The notes under the pieces were generated by a model. That model did not search any database. It saw nothing but the letters and a program-made list of their open reading frames with translations, and was not told the origin of the DNA. Below, piece by piece: positions 52,877-64,000 of a DNA stretch of 64,000 bases (its first letter is position 1; each line of letters opens with the position of its first letter). The position numbers and the translations under genes were made by a program. The stretch comes from Auanema rhodensis (Eukaryota; Nematoda; Chromadorea; Rhabditida; Rhabditidae): positions 16,135,638-16,199,637 of the forward strand of contig OZ059900.1 in assembly GCA_964057225.1 (NCBI GenBank), read 5' to 3'.

Positions 52877-55618
52877 TGAAGCATTTTACATGCTGAACAC
52901 TAGAAAAAAACAAAAACACAGTATTTCCCATGAGAAATATTTTATTATGCTGGAAAACCAGTTTTTGGAAATTTCGCTGTAAACAAGGTTTTGACTTACG
53001 ATTTCATGTGTTCAAACTCATGCAATGTCAATGAAACCTAGCTCAAAATTGTTTGTACAACGTCTAGTTCCACTTTCACGACAAAAAAAACAGGGGTTAG
53101 AAAATTAAGGAAATTAGCATATTCTGAGGGCACGCCCCTTATGGCTAATATTGATTAAATCGATTTTTGTTCATATGAGTCGTCAAATGCAACGAATTTC
53201 TGCGTGTTACATACTAAAATGAAGCATTTTACATGCTGAACACTAGAAAAAAACAAAAACACAGTATTTCCCATGAGAAATATTTTATTATGCTGGAAAA
53301 CCAGTTTTTGGAAATTTCGCTGTAAACAAGGTTTTGACTTACGATTTCATGTGTTCAAACTCATGCAATGTCAATGAAACCTAGCTCAAAATTGTTTGTA
53401 CAACGTCTAGTTCCACTTTCACGACAAAAAAAACAGGGGTTAGAAAATTAAGGAAATTAGCATATTCTGAGGGCACGCCCCTTATGGCTAATATTGATTA
53501 AATCGATTTTTGTTCATATGAGTCGTCAAATGCAACGAATTTCAGCGTGTTACATACTAAAATGAAGCATTTTACATGCTGAACACTAGAAAAATACAAA
53601 AACACAGTATTTCCCATGAGAAATATTTTATTATGCTGGAAAACCAGTTTTTGGAAATTTCGCTGTAAACAAGGTTTTGACTTACGATTTCATGTGTTCA
53701 AACTCATGCAATGTCAATGAAACTTAGCTCAAAATTGTTCGTACAACGTCTAGTTCCACTTTCACGACAAAAAAACAGGGGTTAGAAAATTAAGGAAATT
53801 AGCATATTCTGAGGGCACGCCCCTTATGGCTAATATTGATTAAATCGATTTTTGTTCATATGAGTCGTCAAATGCAACGAATTTCAGCGTGTTACATACT
53901 AAAATGAAGCATTTTACATGCTGAACACTAGAAAAATACAAAAACACAGTATTTCCCATGAGAAATATTTTATTATGCTGGAAAACCAGTTTTTGGAAAT
54001 TTCGCTGTAAACAAGGTTTTGACTTACGATTTCATGTGTTCAAACTCATGCAATGTCAATGAAACCTAGCTCAAAATTGTTTGTACAACGTCTAGTTCCA
54101 CTTTCACGACAAAAAAAACAGGGGTTAGAAAATTAAGGAAATTAGCATATTCTGAGGGCACGCCCCTTATGGCTAATATTGATTAAATCGATTTTTGTTC
54201 ATATGAGTCGTCAAATGCAACGAATTTCAGCGTGTTACATACTAAAATGAAGCATTTTACATGCTGAACACTAGAAAAAAACAAAAACACAGTATTTCCC
54301 ATGAGAAATATTTTATTATGCTGGAAAACCAGTTTTTGGAAATTTCGCTGTAAACAAGGTTTTGACTTACGATTTCATGTGTTCAAACTCATGCAATGTC
54401 AATGAAACCTAGCTCAAAATTGTTTGTACAACGTCTAGTTCCACTTTCACGACAAAAAAAACAGGGGTTAGAAAATTAAGGAAATTAGCATATTCTGAGG
54501 GCACGCCCCTTATGGCTAATATTGATTAAATCGATTTTTGTTCATATGAGTCGTCAAATGCAACGAATTTCAGCGTGTTACATACTAAAATGAAGCATTT
54601 TACATGCTGAACACTAGAAAAATACAAAAACACAGTATTTCCCATGAGAAATATTTTATTATGCTGGAAAACCAGTTTTTGGAAATTTCGCTGTAAACAA
54701 GGTTTTGACTTACGATTTCATGTGTTCAAACTCATGCAATGTCAATGAAACCTAGCTCAAAATTGTTTGTACAACGTCTAGTTCCACTTTCACGACAAAA
54801 AAAACAGGGGTTAGAAAATTAAGGAAATTAGCATATTCTGAGGGCACGCCCCTTATGGCTAATATTGATTAAATCGATTTTTGTTCATATGAGTCGTCAA
54901 ATGCAACGAATTTCTGCGTGTTACATACTAAAATGAAGCATTTTACATGCTGAACACTAGAAAAAAACAAAAACACAGTATTTCCCATGAGAAATATTTT
55001 ATTATGCTGGAAAACCAGTTTTTGGAAATTTCGCTGTAAACAAGGTTTTGACTTACGATTTCATGTGTTCAAACTCATGCAATGTCAATGAAACTTAGCT
55101 CAAAATTGTTCGTACAACGTCTAGTTCCACTTTCACGACAAAAAAACAGGGGTTAGAAAATTAAGGAAATTAGCATATTCTGAGGGCACGCCCCTTATGG
55201 CTAATATTGATTAAATCGATTTTTGTTCATATGAGTCGTCAAATGCAACGAATTTCAGCGTGTTACATACTAAAATGAAGCATTTCACATGCTGAACACT
55301 AGAAAAATACAAAAACACAGTATTTCCCATGAGAAATATTTTATTATGCTGGAAAACCAGTTTTTGGAAATTTCGCTGTAAACAAGGTTTTGACTTACGA
55401 TTTCATGTGTTCAAACTCATGCAATGTCAATGAAACCTAGCTCAAAATTGTTTGTACAACGTCTAGTTCCACTTTCACGACAAAAAAAACAGGGGTTAGA
55501 AAATTAAGGAAATTAGCATATTCTGAGGGCACGCCCCTTATGGCTAATATTGATTAAATCGATTTTTGTTCATATGAGTCGTCAAATGCAACGAATTTCA
55601 GCGTGTTACATACTAAAA
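52877..55618. repeat. Local expansion of a 343-bp B subtype
   Basis: Units at 52877, 53220, 53905, 54248, 54591 and 55276 have an A8 tract (343 bp) and attgtttgtac in place of attgttcgtac. They are interspersed with gaaacttagc units at 53563 and 54934. The word atttctgcgtg ends several units here. A8 units are not seen elsewhere in the window, so this looks like a young local amplification. Confidence 0.75.
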
Positions 55619-58600
55619 TGAAGCATTTTACATGCTGAACACTAGAAAAATACAAAAACACAGTATTTCCCATGAGAAATATTTTATTATGCTGGAAAAC
55701 CAGTTTTTGGAAATTTCGCTGTAAACAAGGTTTTGACTTACGATTTCATGTGTTCAAACTCATGCAATGTCAATGAAACCTAGCTCAAAATTGATCGTAC
55801 AACGTCTAGTTCCACTTTCACGACAAAAAAACAGGGGTTAGAAAATTAAGGAAATTAGCATATTCTGAGGGCACGCCCCTTATGGCTAATATTGATTAAA
55901 TCGATTTTTGTTCATATGAGTCGTCAAATGCAACGAATTTCAGCGTGTTACATACTAAAATGAAGCATTTTACATGCTGAACACTAGAAAAATACAAAAA
56001 CACAGTATTTCCCATGAGAAATATTTTATTATGCTGGAAAACCAGTTTTTGGAAATTTCGCTGTAAACAAGGTTTTGACTTACGATTTCATGTGTTCAAA
56101 CTCATGCAATGTCAATGAAACCTAGCTCAAAATTGTTCGTACAACGTCTAGTTCCACTTTCACGACAAAAAAACAGGGGTTAGAAAATTAAGGAAATTAG
56201 CATATTCTGAGGGCACGCCCCTTATGGCTAATATTGATTAAATCGATTTTTGTTCATATGAGTCGTCAAATGCAACGAATTTCAGCGTGTTACATACTAA
56301 AATGAAACATTTTACATGCTGAACACTAGAAAAATACAAAAACACAGTATTTCCCATGAGAAATATTTTATTATGCTGGAAAACCAGTTTTTGGAAATTT
56401 CGCTGTAAACAAGGTTTTGACTTACGATTTCATGTGTTCAAACTCATGCAATGTCAATGAAACCTAGCTCAAAATTGTTTGTACAACGTCTAGTTCCACT
56501 TTCACGACAAAAAAACAGGGGTTAGAAAATTAAGGAAATTAGCATATTCTGAGGGCACGCCCCTTATGGCTAATATTGATTAAATCGATTTTTGTTCATA
56601 TGAGTCGTCAAATGCAACGAATTTCAGCGTGTTACATACTAAAATGAAGCATTTTACATGCTGAACACTAGAAAAATACAAAAACACAGTATTTCCCATG
56701 AGAAATATTTTATTATGCTGGAAAACCAGTTTTTAGAAATTTCGCTGTAAACAAGGTTTTGACTTACGATTTCATGTGTTCAAACTCATGCAATGTCAAG
56801 GAAACCTAGCTCAAAATTGTTTGTACAACGTCTAGTTCCACTTTCACGACAAAAAAACAGGGGTTAGAAAATTAAGGAAATTAGCATATTCTGAGGGCAC
56901 GCCCCTTATGGCTAATATTGATTAAATCGATTTTTGTTCATATGAGTCGTCAAATGCAACGAATTTCAGCGTGTTACATACTAAAATGAAGCATTTTACA
57001 TGCTGAACACTAGAAAAATACAAAAACACAGTATTTCCCATGAGAAATATTTTATTATGCTGGAAACCCAGTTTTTGGAAATTTCGCTGTAAACAAGGTT
57101 TTGACTTACGATTTCATGTGTTCAAACTCATGCAATGTCAATGAAACCTAGCTCAAAATTGTTCGTACAACGTCTAGTTCCACTTTCACGACAAAAAAAC
57201 AAGGGTTAGAAAATTAAGGAAATTAGCATATTCTGAGGGCACGCCCCTTATGGCTAATATTGATTAAATCGATTTTGGTTCATATGAGTCGTCAAATGCA
57301 ACGAATTTCAGCGTGTTACATACTAAAATGAAGCATTTTACATGCTGAACACTAGAAAAATACAAAAACACAGTATTTCCCATGAGAAATATTTTATTAT
57401 GCTGGAAAACCAGTTTTTGGAAATTTCGCTGTAAACAAGGTTTTGACTTACGATTTCATGTGTTCAAACTCATGCAATGTCAATGAAACCTAGCTCAAAA
57501 TTGTTCGTACAACGTCTAGTTCCACTTTCACGACAAAAAAACAGGGGTTAGAAAATTAAGGAAATTAGCATATTCTGAGGGCACGCCCCTTATGGCTAAT
57601 ATTGATTAAATCGATTTTTGTTCATATGAGTCGTCAAATGCAACGAATTTCAGCGTGTTACATACTAAAATGAAGCATTTCACATGCTGAACACTAGAAA
57701 AAAACAAAAACACAGTATTTCCCATGAGAAATATTTTATTATGCTGGAAAACCAGTTTTTGGAAATTTCGCTGTAAACAAGGTTTTGACTTACGATTTCA
57801 TGTGTTCAAACTCATGCAATGTCAATGAAACCTAGCTCAAAATTGTTCGTACAACGTCTAGTTCCACTTTCACGACAAAAAAACAGGGGTTAGAAAATTA
57901 AGGAAATTAGCATATTCTGAGGGCACGCCCCTTATGGCTAATATTGATTAAATCGATTTTTGTTCATATGAGTCGTCAAATGCAACGAATTTCAGCGTGT
58001 TACATACTAAAATGAAGCATTTTACATGCTAAACACTAGAAAAATACAAAAACACAGTATTTCCCATGAGAAATATTTTATTATGCTGGAAAACCAGTTT
58101 TTGGAAATTTCGCTGTAAACAAGGTTTTGACTTACGATTTCATGTGTTCAAACTCATGCAATGTCAATGAAACCTAGCTCAAATTTGTTCGTACAACGTC
58201 TAGTTCCACTTTCACGACAAAAAAACAGGGGTTAGAAAATTAAGGAAATTAGCATATTCTGAGGGCACGCCCCTTATGGCTAATATTGATTAAATCGATT
58301 TTTGTTCATATGAGTCGTCAAATGCAACGAATTTCAGCGTGTTACATACTAAAATGAAGCATTTTACATGCTGAACACTAGAAAAATACAAAAACACAGT
58401 ATTTCCCATGAGAAATATTTTATTATGCTGGAAAACCAGTTTTTGGAAATTTCGCTGTAAACAAGGTTTTGACTTACGATTTCATGTGTTCAAACTCATG
58501 CAATGTCAATGAAACCTAGCTCAAAATTGTTCGTACAACGTCTAGTTCCACTTTCACGACAAAAAAACAAGGGTTAGAAAATTAAGGAAATTAGCATATT

Positions 58601-59038
58601 CTGAGGGCACGCCCCTTATGGCTAATATTGATTAAATCGATTTTTGTTCATATGAGTCGTCAAATGCAACGAATTTCAGCGTGTTACATACTAAAATGAA
58701 GCATTTTACATGCTGAACACTAGAAAAATACAAAAACACAGTATTTCCCATGAGAAATATTTTATTATGCTGGAAAACCAGTTTTTGGAAATTTCGCTGT
58801 AAACAAGGTTTTGACTTACGATTTCATGTGTTCAAACTCATGCAATGTCAATGAAACCTAGCTCAAAATTGTTCGTACAACGTCTAGTTCCACTTTCACG
58901 ACAAAAAAACAGGGGTTAGAAAATTAAGGAAATTAGCATATTCTGAGGGCACGCCCCTTATGGCTAATATTGATTAAATCGATTTTTGTTCATATGAGTC
59001 GTCAAATGCAACGAATTTTAGCGTGTTACATACTAAAA

Positions 59039-61090
59039 TGAACCATTTTACATGCTGAACACTAGAAAAATACAAAAACACAGTATTTCTCATGAAAAAT
59101 ATTTTATTATGCTGGAAAACCAGTTTTTGGAAATTTCGCTGTAAACAAGGTTTTGACTTACGATTTCATGTGTTCAAACTCATGCAATGTCAATGAAACC
59201 TAGCTCAAAATTGTTCGTACAACGTCTAGTTCCACTTTCACGACAAAAAAACAAGGGTTAGAAAATTAAGGAAATTAGAATATTCTGAGGGCACGCCCCT
59301 TATGGCTAATATTGATTAAATCGATTTTGGTTCATATGAGTCGTCAAATGCAACGAATTTCAGCGTGTTACATACTAAAATGAAGCATTTTACATGCTGA
59401 ACACTAGAAAAATACAAAAACACAGTATTTCCCATGAGAAATATTTTATTATGCTGGAAAACCAGTTTTTGGAAATTTCGCTGTAAACAAGGTTTTGACT
59501 TACGATTTCATGTGTTCAAACTCATGCAATGTCAATGAAACCTAGCTCAAAATTGTTCGTACAACGTCTAGTTCCACTTTCACGACAAAAAAACAGGGGT
59601 TAGAAAATTAAGGAAATTAGTATATTCTGAGGGCACGCCCCTTATGGCTAATATTGATTAAATCGATTTTTGTTCATATGAGTCGTCAAATGCAACGAAT
59701 TTCAGCGTGTTACATACTAAAATGAAACATTTTACATGCTGAACACTAGAAAAATACAAAAACACAGTATTTCCCATGAGAAATATTTTATTATGCTGGA
59801 AAACCAGTTTTTGGAAATTTCGCTGTAAACAAGGTTTTGACTTACGATTTCATGTGTTCAAACTCATGCAATGTCAATGAAACCTAGCTCAAAATTGTTT
59901 GTACAACGTCTAGTTCCACTTTCACGACAAAAAAACAGGGGTTAGAAAATTAAGGAAATTAGCATATTCTGAGGGCACGCCCCTTATGGCTAATATTGAT
60001 TAAATCGATTTTTGTTCATATGAGTCGTCAAATGCAACGAATTTCAGCGTGTTACATACTAAAATGAAGCATTTTACATGCTAAACACTAGAAAAATACA
60101 AAAACACAGTATTTCCCATGAGAAATATTTTATTATGCTGGAAAACCAGTTTTTGGAAATTTCGCTGTAAACAAGGTTTTGACTTACGATTTCATGTGTT
60201 CAAACTCATGCAATGTCAATGAAACCTAGCTCAAATTTGTTCGTACAACGTCTAGTTCCACTTTCACGACAAAAAAACAGGGGTTAGAAAATTAAGGAAA
60301 TTAGCATATTCTGAGGGCACGCCCCTTATGGCTAATATTGATTAAATCGATTTTTGTTCATATGAGTCGTCAAATGCAACGAATTTCAGCGTGTTACATA
60401 CTAAAATGAAGCATTTTACATGCTGAACACTAGAAAAATACAAAAACACAGTATTTCCCATGAGAAATATTTTATTATGCTGGAAAACCAGTTTTTGGAA
60501 ATTTCGCTGTAAACAAGGTTTTGACTTACGATTTCATGTGTTCAAACTCATGCAATGTCAATGAAACCTAGCTCAAAATTGTTCGTACAACGTCTAGTTC
60601 CACTTTCACGACAAAAAAACAAGGGTTAGAAAATTAAGGAAATTAGCATATTCTGAGGGCACGCCCCTTATGGCTAATATTGATTAAATCGATTTTTGTT
60701 CATATGAGTCGTCAAATGCAACGAATTTCAGCGTGTTACATACTAAAATGAAGCATTTTACATGCTGAACACTAGAAAAATACAAAAACACAGTATTTCC
60801 CATGAGAAATATTTTATTATGCTGGAAAACCAGTTTTTGGAAATTTCGCTGTAAACAAGGTTTTGACTTACGATTTCATGTGTTCAAACTCATGCAATGT
60901 CAATGAAACCTAGCTCAAAATTGTTCGTACAACGTCTAGTTCCACTTTCACGACAAAAAAACAGGGGTTAGAAAATTAAGGAAATTAGCATATTCTGAGG
61001 GCACGCCCCTTATGGCTAATATTGATTAAATCGATTTTTGTTCATATGAGTCGTCAAATGCAACGAATTTTAGCGTGTTACATACTAAAA
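59039..61090. repeat. Six-unit block of array B with tttctcatgaaaaat marker, copy 1
   Basis: The first unit carries aaccatttt, atttctcatgaaaaat, attagaatatt and gattttggttc together; the next has attagtatatt. The same first two units recur at 61091 (2052 bp, six units later) and 62459 (1368 bp, four units later). The linkage of four rare markers in one unit makes recent duplication nearly certain. Confidence 0.8.
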
Positions 61091-62458
61091 TGAACCATTT
61101 TACATGCTGAACACTAGAAAAATACAAAAACACAGTATTTCTCATGAAAAATATTTTATTATGCTGGAAAACCAGTTTTTGGAAATTTCGCTGTAAACAA
61201 GGTTTTGACTTACGATTTCATGTGTTCAAACTCATGCAATGTCAATGAAACCTAGCTCAAAATTGTTCGTACAACGTCTAGTTCCACTTTCACGACAAAA
61301 AAACAAGGGTTAGAAAATTAAGGAAATTAGAATATTCTGAGGGCACGCCCCTTATGGCTAATATTGATTAAATCGATTTTGGTTCATATGAGTCGTCAAA
61401 TGCAACGAATTTCAGCGTGTTACATACTAAAATGAAGCATTTTACATGCTGAACACTAGAAAAATACAAAAACACAGTATTTCCCATGAGAAATATTTTA
61501 TTATGCTGGAAAACCAGTTTTTGGAAATTTCGCTGTAAACAAGGTTTTGACTTACGATTTCATGTGTTCAAACTCATGCAATGTCAATGAAACCTAGCTC
61601 AAAATTGTTCGTACAACGTCTAGTTCCACTTTCACGACAAAAAAACAGGGGTTAGAAAATTAAGGAAATTAGTATATTCTGAGGGCACGCCCCTTATGGC
61701 TAATATTGATTAAATCGATTTTTGTTCATATGAGTCGTCAAATGCAACGAATTTCAGCGTGTTACATACTAAAATGAAGCATTTTACATGCTGAACACTA
61801 GAAAAATACAAAAACACAGTATTTCCCATGAGAAATATTTTATTATGCTGGAAAACCAGTTTTTGGAAATTTCGCTGTAAACAAGGTTTTGACTTACGAT
61901 TTCATGTGTTCAAACTCATGCAATGTCAATGAAACCTAGCTCAAATTTGTTCGTACAACGTCTAGTTCCACTTTCACGACAAAAAAACAAGGGTTAGAAA
62001 ATTAAGGAAATTAGCATATTCTGAGGGCACGCCCCTTATGGCTAATATTGATTAAATCGATTTTTGTTCATATGAGTCGTCAAATGCAACGAATTTCAGC
62101 GTGTTACATACTAAAATGAAGCATTTTACATGCTGAACACTAGAAAAATACAAAAACACAGTATTTCCCATGAGAAATATTTTATTATGCTGGAAAACCA
62201 GTTTTTGGAAATTTCGCTGTAAACAAGGTTTTGACTTACGATTTCATGTGTTCAAACTCATGCAATGTCAATGAAACCTAGCTCAAAATTGTTCGTACAA
62301 CGTCTAGTTCCACTTTCACGACAAAAAAACAGGGGTTAGAAAATTAAGGAAATTAGCATATTCTGAGGGCACGCCCCTTATGGCTAATATTGATTAAATC
62401 GATTTTTGTTCATATGAGTCGTCAAATGCAACGAATTTTAGCGTGTTACATACTAAAA
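61091..62458. repeat. Four-unit block of array B with tttctcatgaaaaat marker, copy 2
   Basis: Begins with the same marker-rich unit as 59039 and 62459, then an attagtatatt unit, then the hybrid unit at 61775, then a common unit. It is two units shorter than copy 1. Confidence 0.8.
61775..62116. repeat. Hybrid B monomer (aaatttgttcg with acaagggtt)
   Basis: This unit joins aaatttgttcg, found in copy 1 in the unit at 60065, with acaagggtt, found there in the unit at 60407. It also lacks the gctaaacac marker of 60065. Copy 1 has three units (59723, 60065, 60407) where this copy has one. An exchange that removed two unit lengths would give this result. Confidence 0.55.
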
Positions 62459-64000
62459 TGAACCATTTTACATGCTGAACACTAGAAAAATACAAAAACA
62501 CAGTATTTCTCATGAAAAATATTTTATTATGCTGGAAAACCAGTTTTTGGAAATTTCGCTGTAAACAAGGTTTTGACTTACGATTTCATGTGTTCAAACT
62601 CATGCAATGTCAATGAAACCTAGCTCAAAATTGTTCGTACAACGTCTAGTTCCACTTTCACGACAAAAAAACAAGGGTTAGAAAATTAAGGAAATTAGAA
62701 TATTCTGAGGGCACGCCCCTTATGGCTAATATTGATTAAATCGATTTTGGTTCATATGAGTCGTCAAATGCAACGAATTTCAGCGTGTTACATACTAAAA
62801 TGAAGCATTTTACATGCTGAACACTAGAAAAATACAAAAACACAGTATTTCTCATGAAAAATATTTTATTATGCTGGAAAACCAGTTTTTGGAAATTTCG
62901 CTGTAAACAAGGTTTTGACTTACGATTTCATGTGTTCAAACTCATGCAATGTCAATGAAACCTAGCTCAAAATTGTTCGTACAACGTCTAGTTCCACTTT
63001 CACGACAAAAAAACAGGGGTTAGAAAATTAAGGAAATTAGTATATTCTGAGGGCACGCCCCTTATGGCTAATATTGATTAAATCGATTTTTGTTCATATG
63101 AGTCGTCAAATGCAACGAATTTCAGCGTGTTACATACTAAAATGAAGCATTTTACATGCTGAACACTAGAAAAAAACAAAAACACAGTATTTCCCATGAG
63201 AAATATTTTATTATGCTGGAAAACCAGTTTTTGGAAATTTCGCTGTAAACAAGGTTTTGACTTACGATTTCATGTGTTCAAACTCATGCAATGTCAATGA
63301 AACCTAGCTCAAATTTGTTCGTACAACGAATAGTTCCACTTTCACGACAAAAAAACAGGGGTTAGAAAATTAAGGAAATTAGCATATTCTGAGGGCACGC
63401 CCCTTATGGCTAATATTGATTAAATCGATTTTTGTTCATATGAGTCGTCAAATGCAACGAATTTCAGCGTGTTACATACTAAAATGAAGCATTTTACATG
63501 CTGAACACTAGAAAAATACAAAAACACAGTATTTCCCATGAGAAATATTTTATTATGCTGGAAAACCAGTTTTTGGAAATTTCGCTGTAAACAAGGTTTT
63601 GACTTACGATTTCATGTGTTCAAACTCATGCAATGTCAATGAAACCTAGCTCAAAATTGTTTGTACAACGTCTAGTTCCACTTTCACGACAAAAAAACAG
63701 GGGTTAGAAAATTAAGGAAATTAGCATATTCTGAGGGCACGCCCCTTATGGCTAATATTGATTAAATCGATTTTTGTTCATATGAGTCGTCAAATGCAAC
63801 GAATTTCAGCGTGTTACATACTAAAATGAAGCATTTTACATGCTGAACACTAGAAAAATACAAAAACACAGTATTTCTCATGAAAAATATTTTATTATGC
63901 TGGAAAACCAGTTTTTGGAAATTTCGCTGTAAACAAGGTTTTGACTTACGATTTCATGTGTTCAAACTCATGCAATGTCAATGAAACCTAGCTCAAAATT
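62459..64000. repeat. Right-hand end of array B with tttctcatgaaaaat units, copy 3
   Basis: It starts with the marker-rich unit again, then an attagtatatt unit (62801) that also has atttctcatgaaaaat. Next is a unit at 63143 with agaaaaaaac, aaatttgttcg and the private word acgaatagttcc, then an attgtttgtac unit, then a partial unit at 63827 with atttctcatgaaaaat. The array continues beyond the window. Confidence 0.75.

Larger units (their letters stand above)
8091..64000. repeat. Satellite array B, about 342-bp monomer, 163 full units plus a partial unit
   Basis: Head-to-tail tandem array. With tgaagcattttacatgctg as unit start, units begin at 8091, 8433, 8775, 9117, 9459 and so on. The interval is 342 bp in most units, 341 bp in a minority and 343 bp in six. 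All these length changes come from one A-tract (cgac-A6/7/8-cagg, except for rare substitutions). The last complete unit starts at 63485 and a 174-bp partial unit starts at 63827. Units differ by only a few substitutions, and these cluster into recognisable subtypes described in separate entries. No gene, transposon or foreign sequence interrupts nearly 56 kb. The array continues past the right edge. Confidence 0.98.

Noticed and set aside
8091-64000. A CRISPR-like or integron-like array, because of the regular spacing.
   Set aside because: The whole 342-bp period is repeated, with no short repeat and unique spacer pattern and no cas or integrase gene nearby.
1-64000. Assignment to a named family such as Drosophila 1.688 or a Tribolium Cast satellite.
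   Set aside because: Monomer lengths and AT content are compatible with insect satellites, but I could not match the sequence from memory. A library search with each consensus would decide.
8091-64000. A CENP-B box in monomer B.
   Set aside because: Short words such as ttggaaatttcg look vaguely similar, but the required core positions of the box are not met on either strand.
8091-64000. Long terminal repeat or rolling-circle element origin for the B monomer.
   Set aside because: No terminal dinucleotides, target-site duplication or coding remnant can be seen in any unit.

Overview
The whole 64 kb window is tandemly repeated satellite DNA. I find no supportable protein-coding gene, RNA gene, transposable element, CRISPR array or bacterial regulatory signal. 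Two unrelated AT-rich satellite families sit directly side by side. Family A has a monomer of about 232 bp (hand count about 32% GC) and fills positions 1-8094 with 35 head-to-tail units. Family B has a monomer of about 342 bp (hand count about 34% GC) and fills 8091-64000 with 163 complete units and a 174-bp partial unit. Both arrays run off the window, so their true lengths are unknown.

This is the architecture of eukaryotic constitutive heterochromatin (pericentromeric, centromeric or subtelomeric). Long monomers, low GC, near-identity over tens of kilobases and the absence of any interrupting element all fit an arthropod genome, most plausibly an insect. The sequence alone does not fix the species. 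I did not recognise either monomer with certainty. Beetle satellites such as the Tribolium Cast families, and the Drosophila 1.688 family, are the comparisons I would try first, on monomer size class and composition only.

Layout. Positions 1-8094: family A, mostly 232-bp units, with three 225-bp units that each lead into a divergent unit. A few diagnostic variants recur in the same order, showing multi-unit duplications. Positions 8091-8094: a clean A/B junction on a shared TGAA, at the base of a small potential hairpin of the B monomer. Positions 8091-20399: family B, largely uniform, with a 13-unit duplication. Positions 20400-27238: blocks led by a recognisable 'T' subtype. Positions 27239-41598: a mosaic of several subtypes repeated in a fixed order at 6-, 8-, 13- and 26-unit spacings. 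Positions 41599-52534: a 4-unit higher-order repeat present as two tandem pairs, copied en bloc about 6.5 kb apart. Positions 52877-55618: a local expansion of a 343-bp subtype. Positions 55619-64000: 6-unit and 4-unit duplications sharing several private variants.

The main biological content is the evolutionary record of the arrays: nested segmental duplication, hybrid monomers that look like products of unequal exchange, length change by A-tract slippage, and a hint that the 342-bp unit descends from a dimer of about 171 bp.
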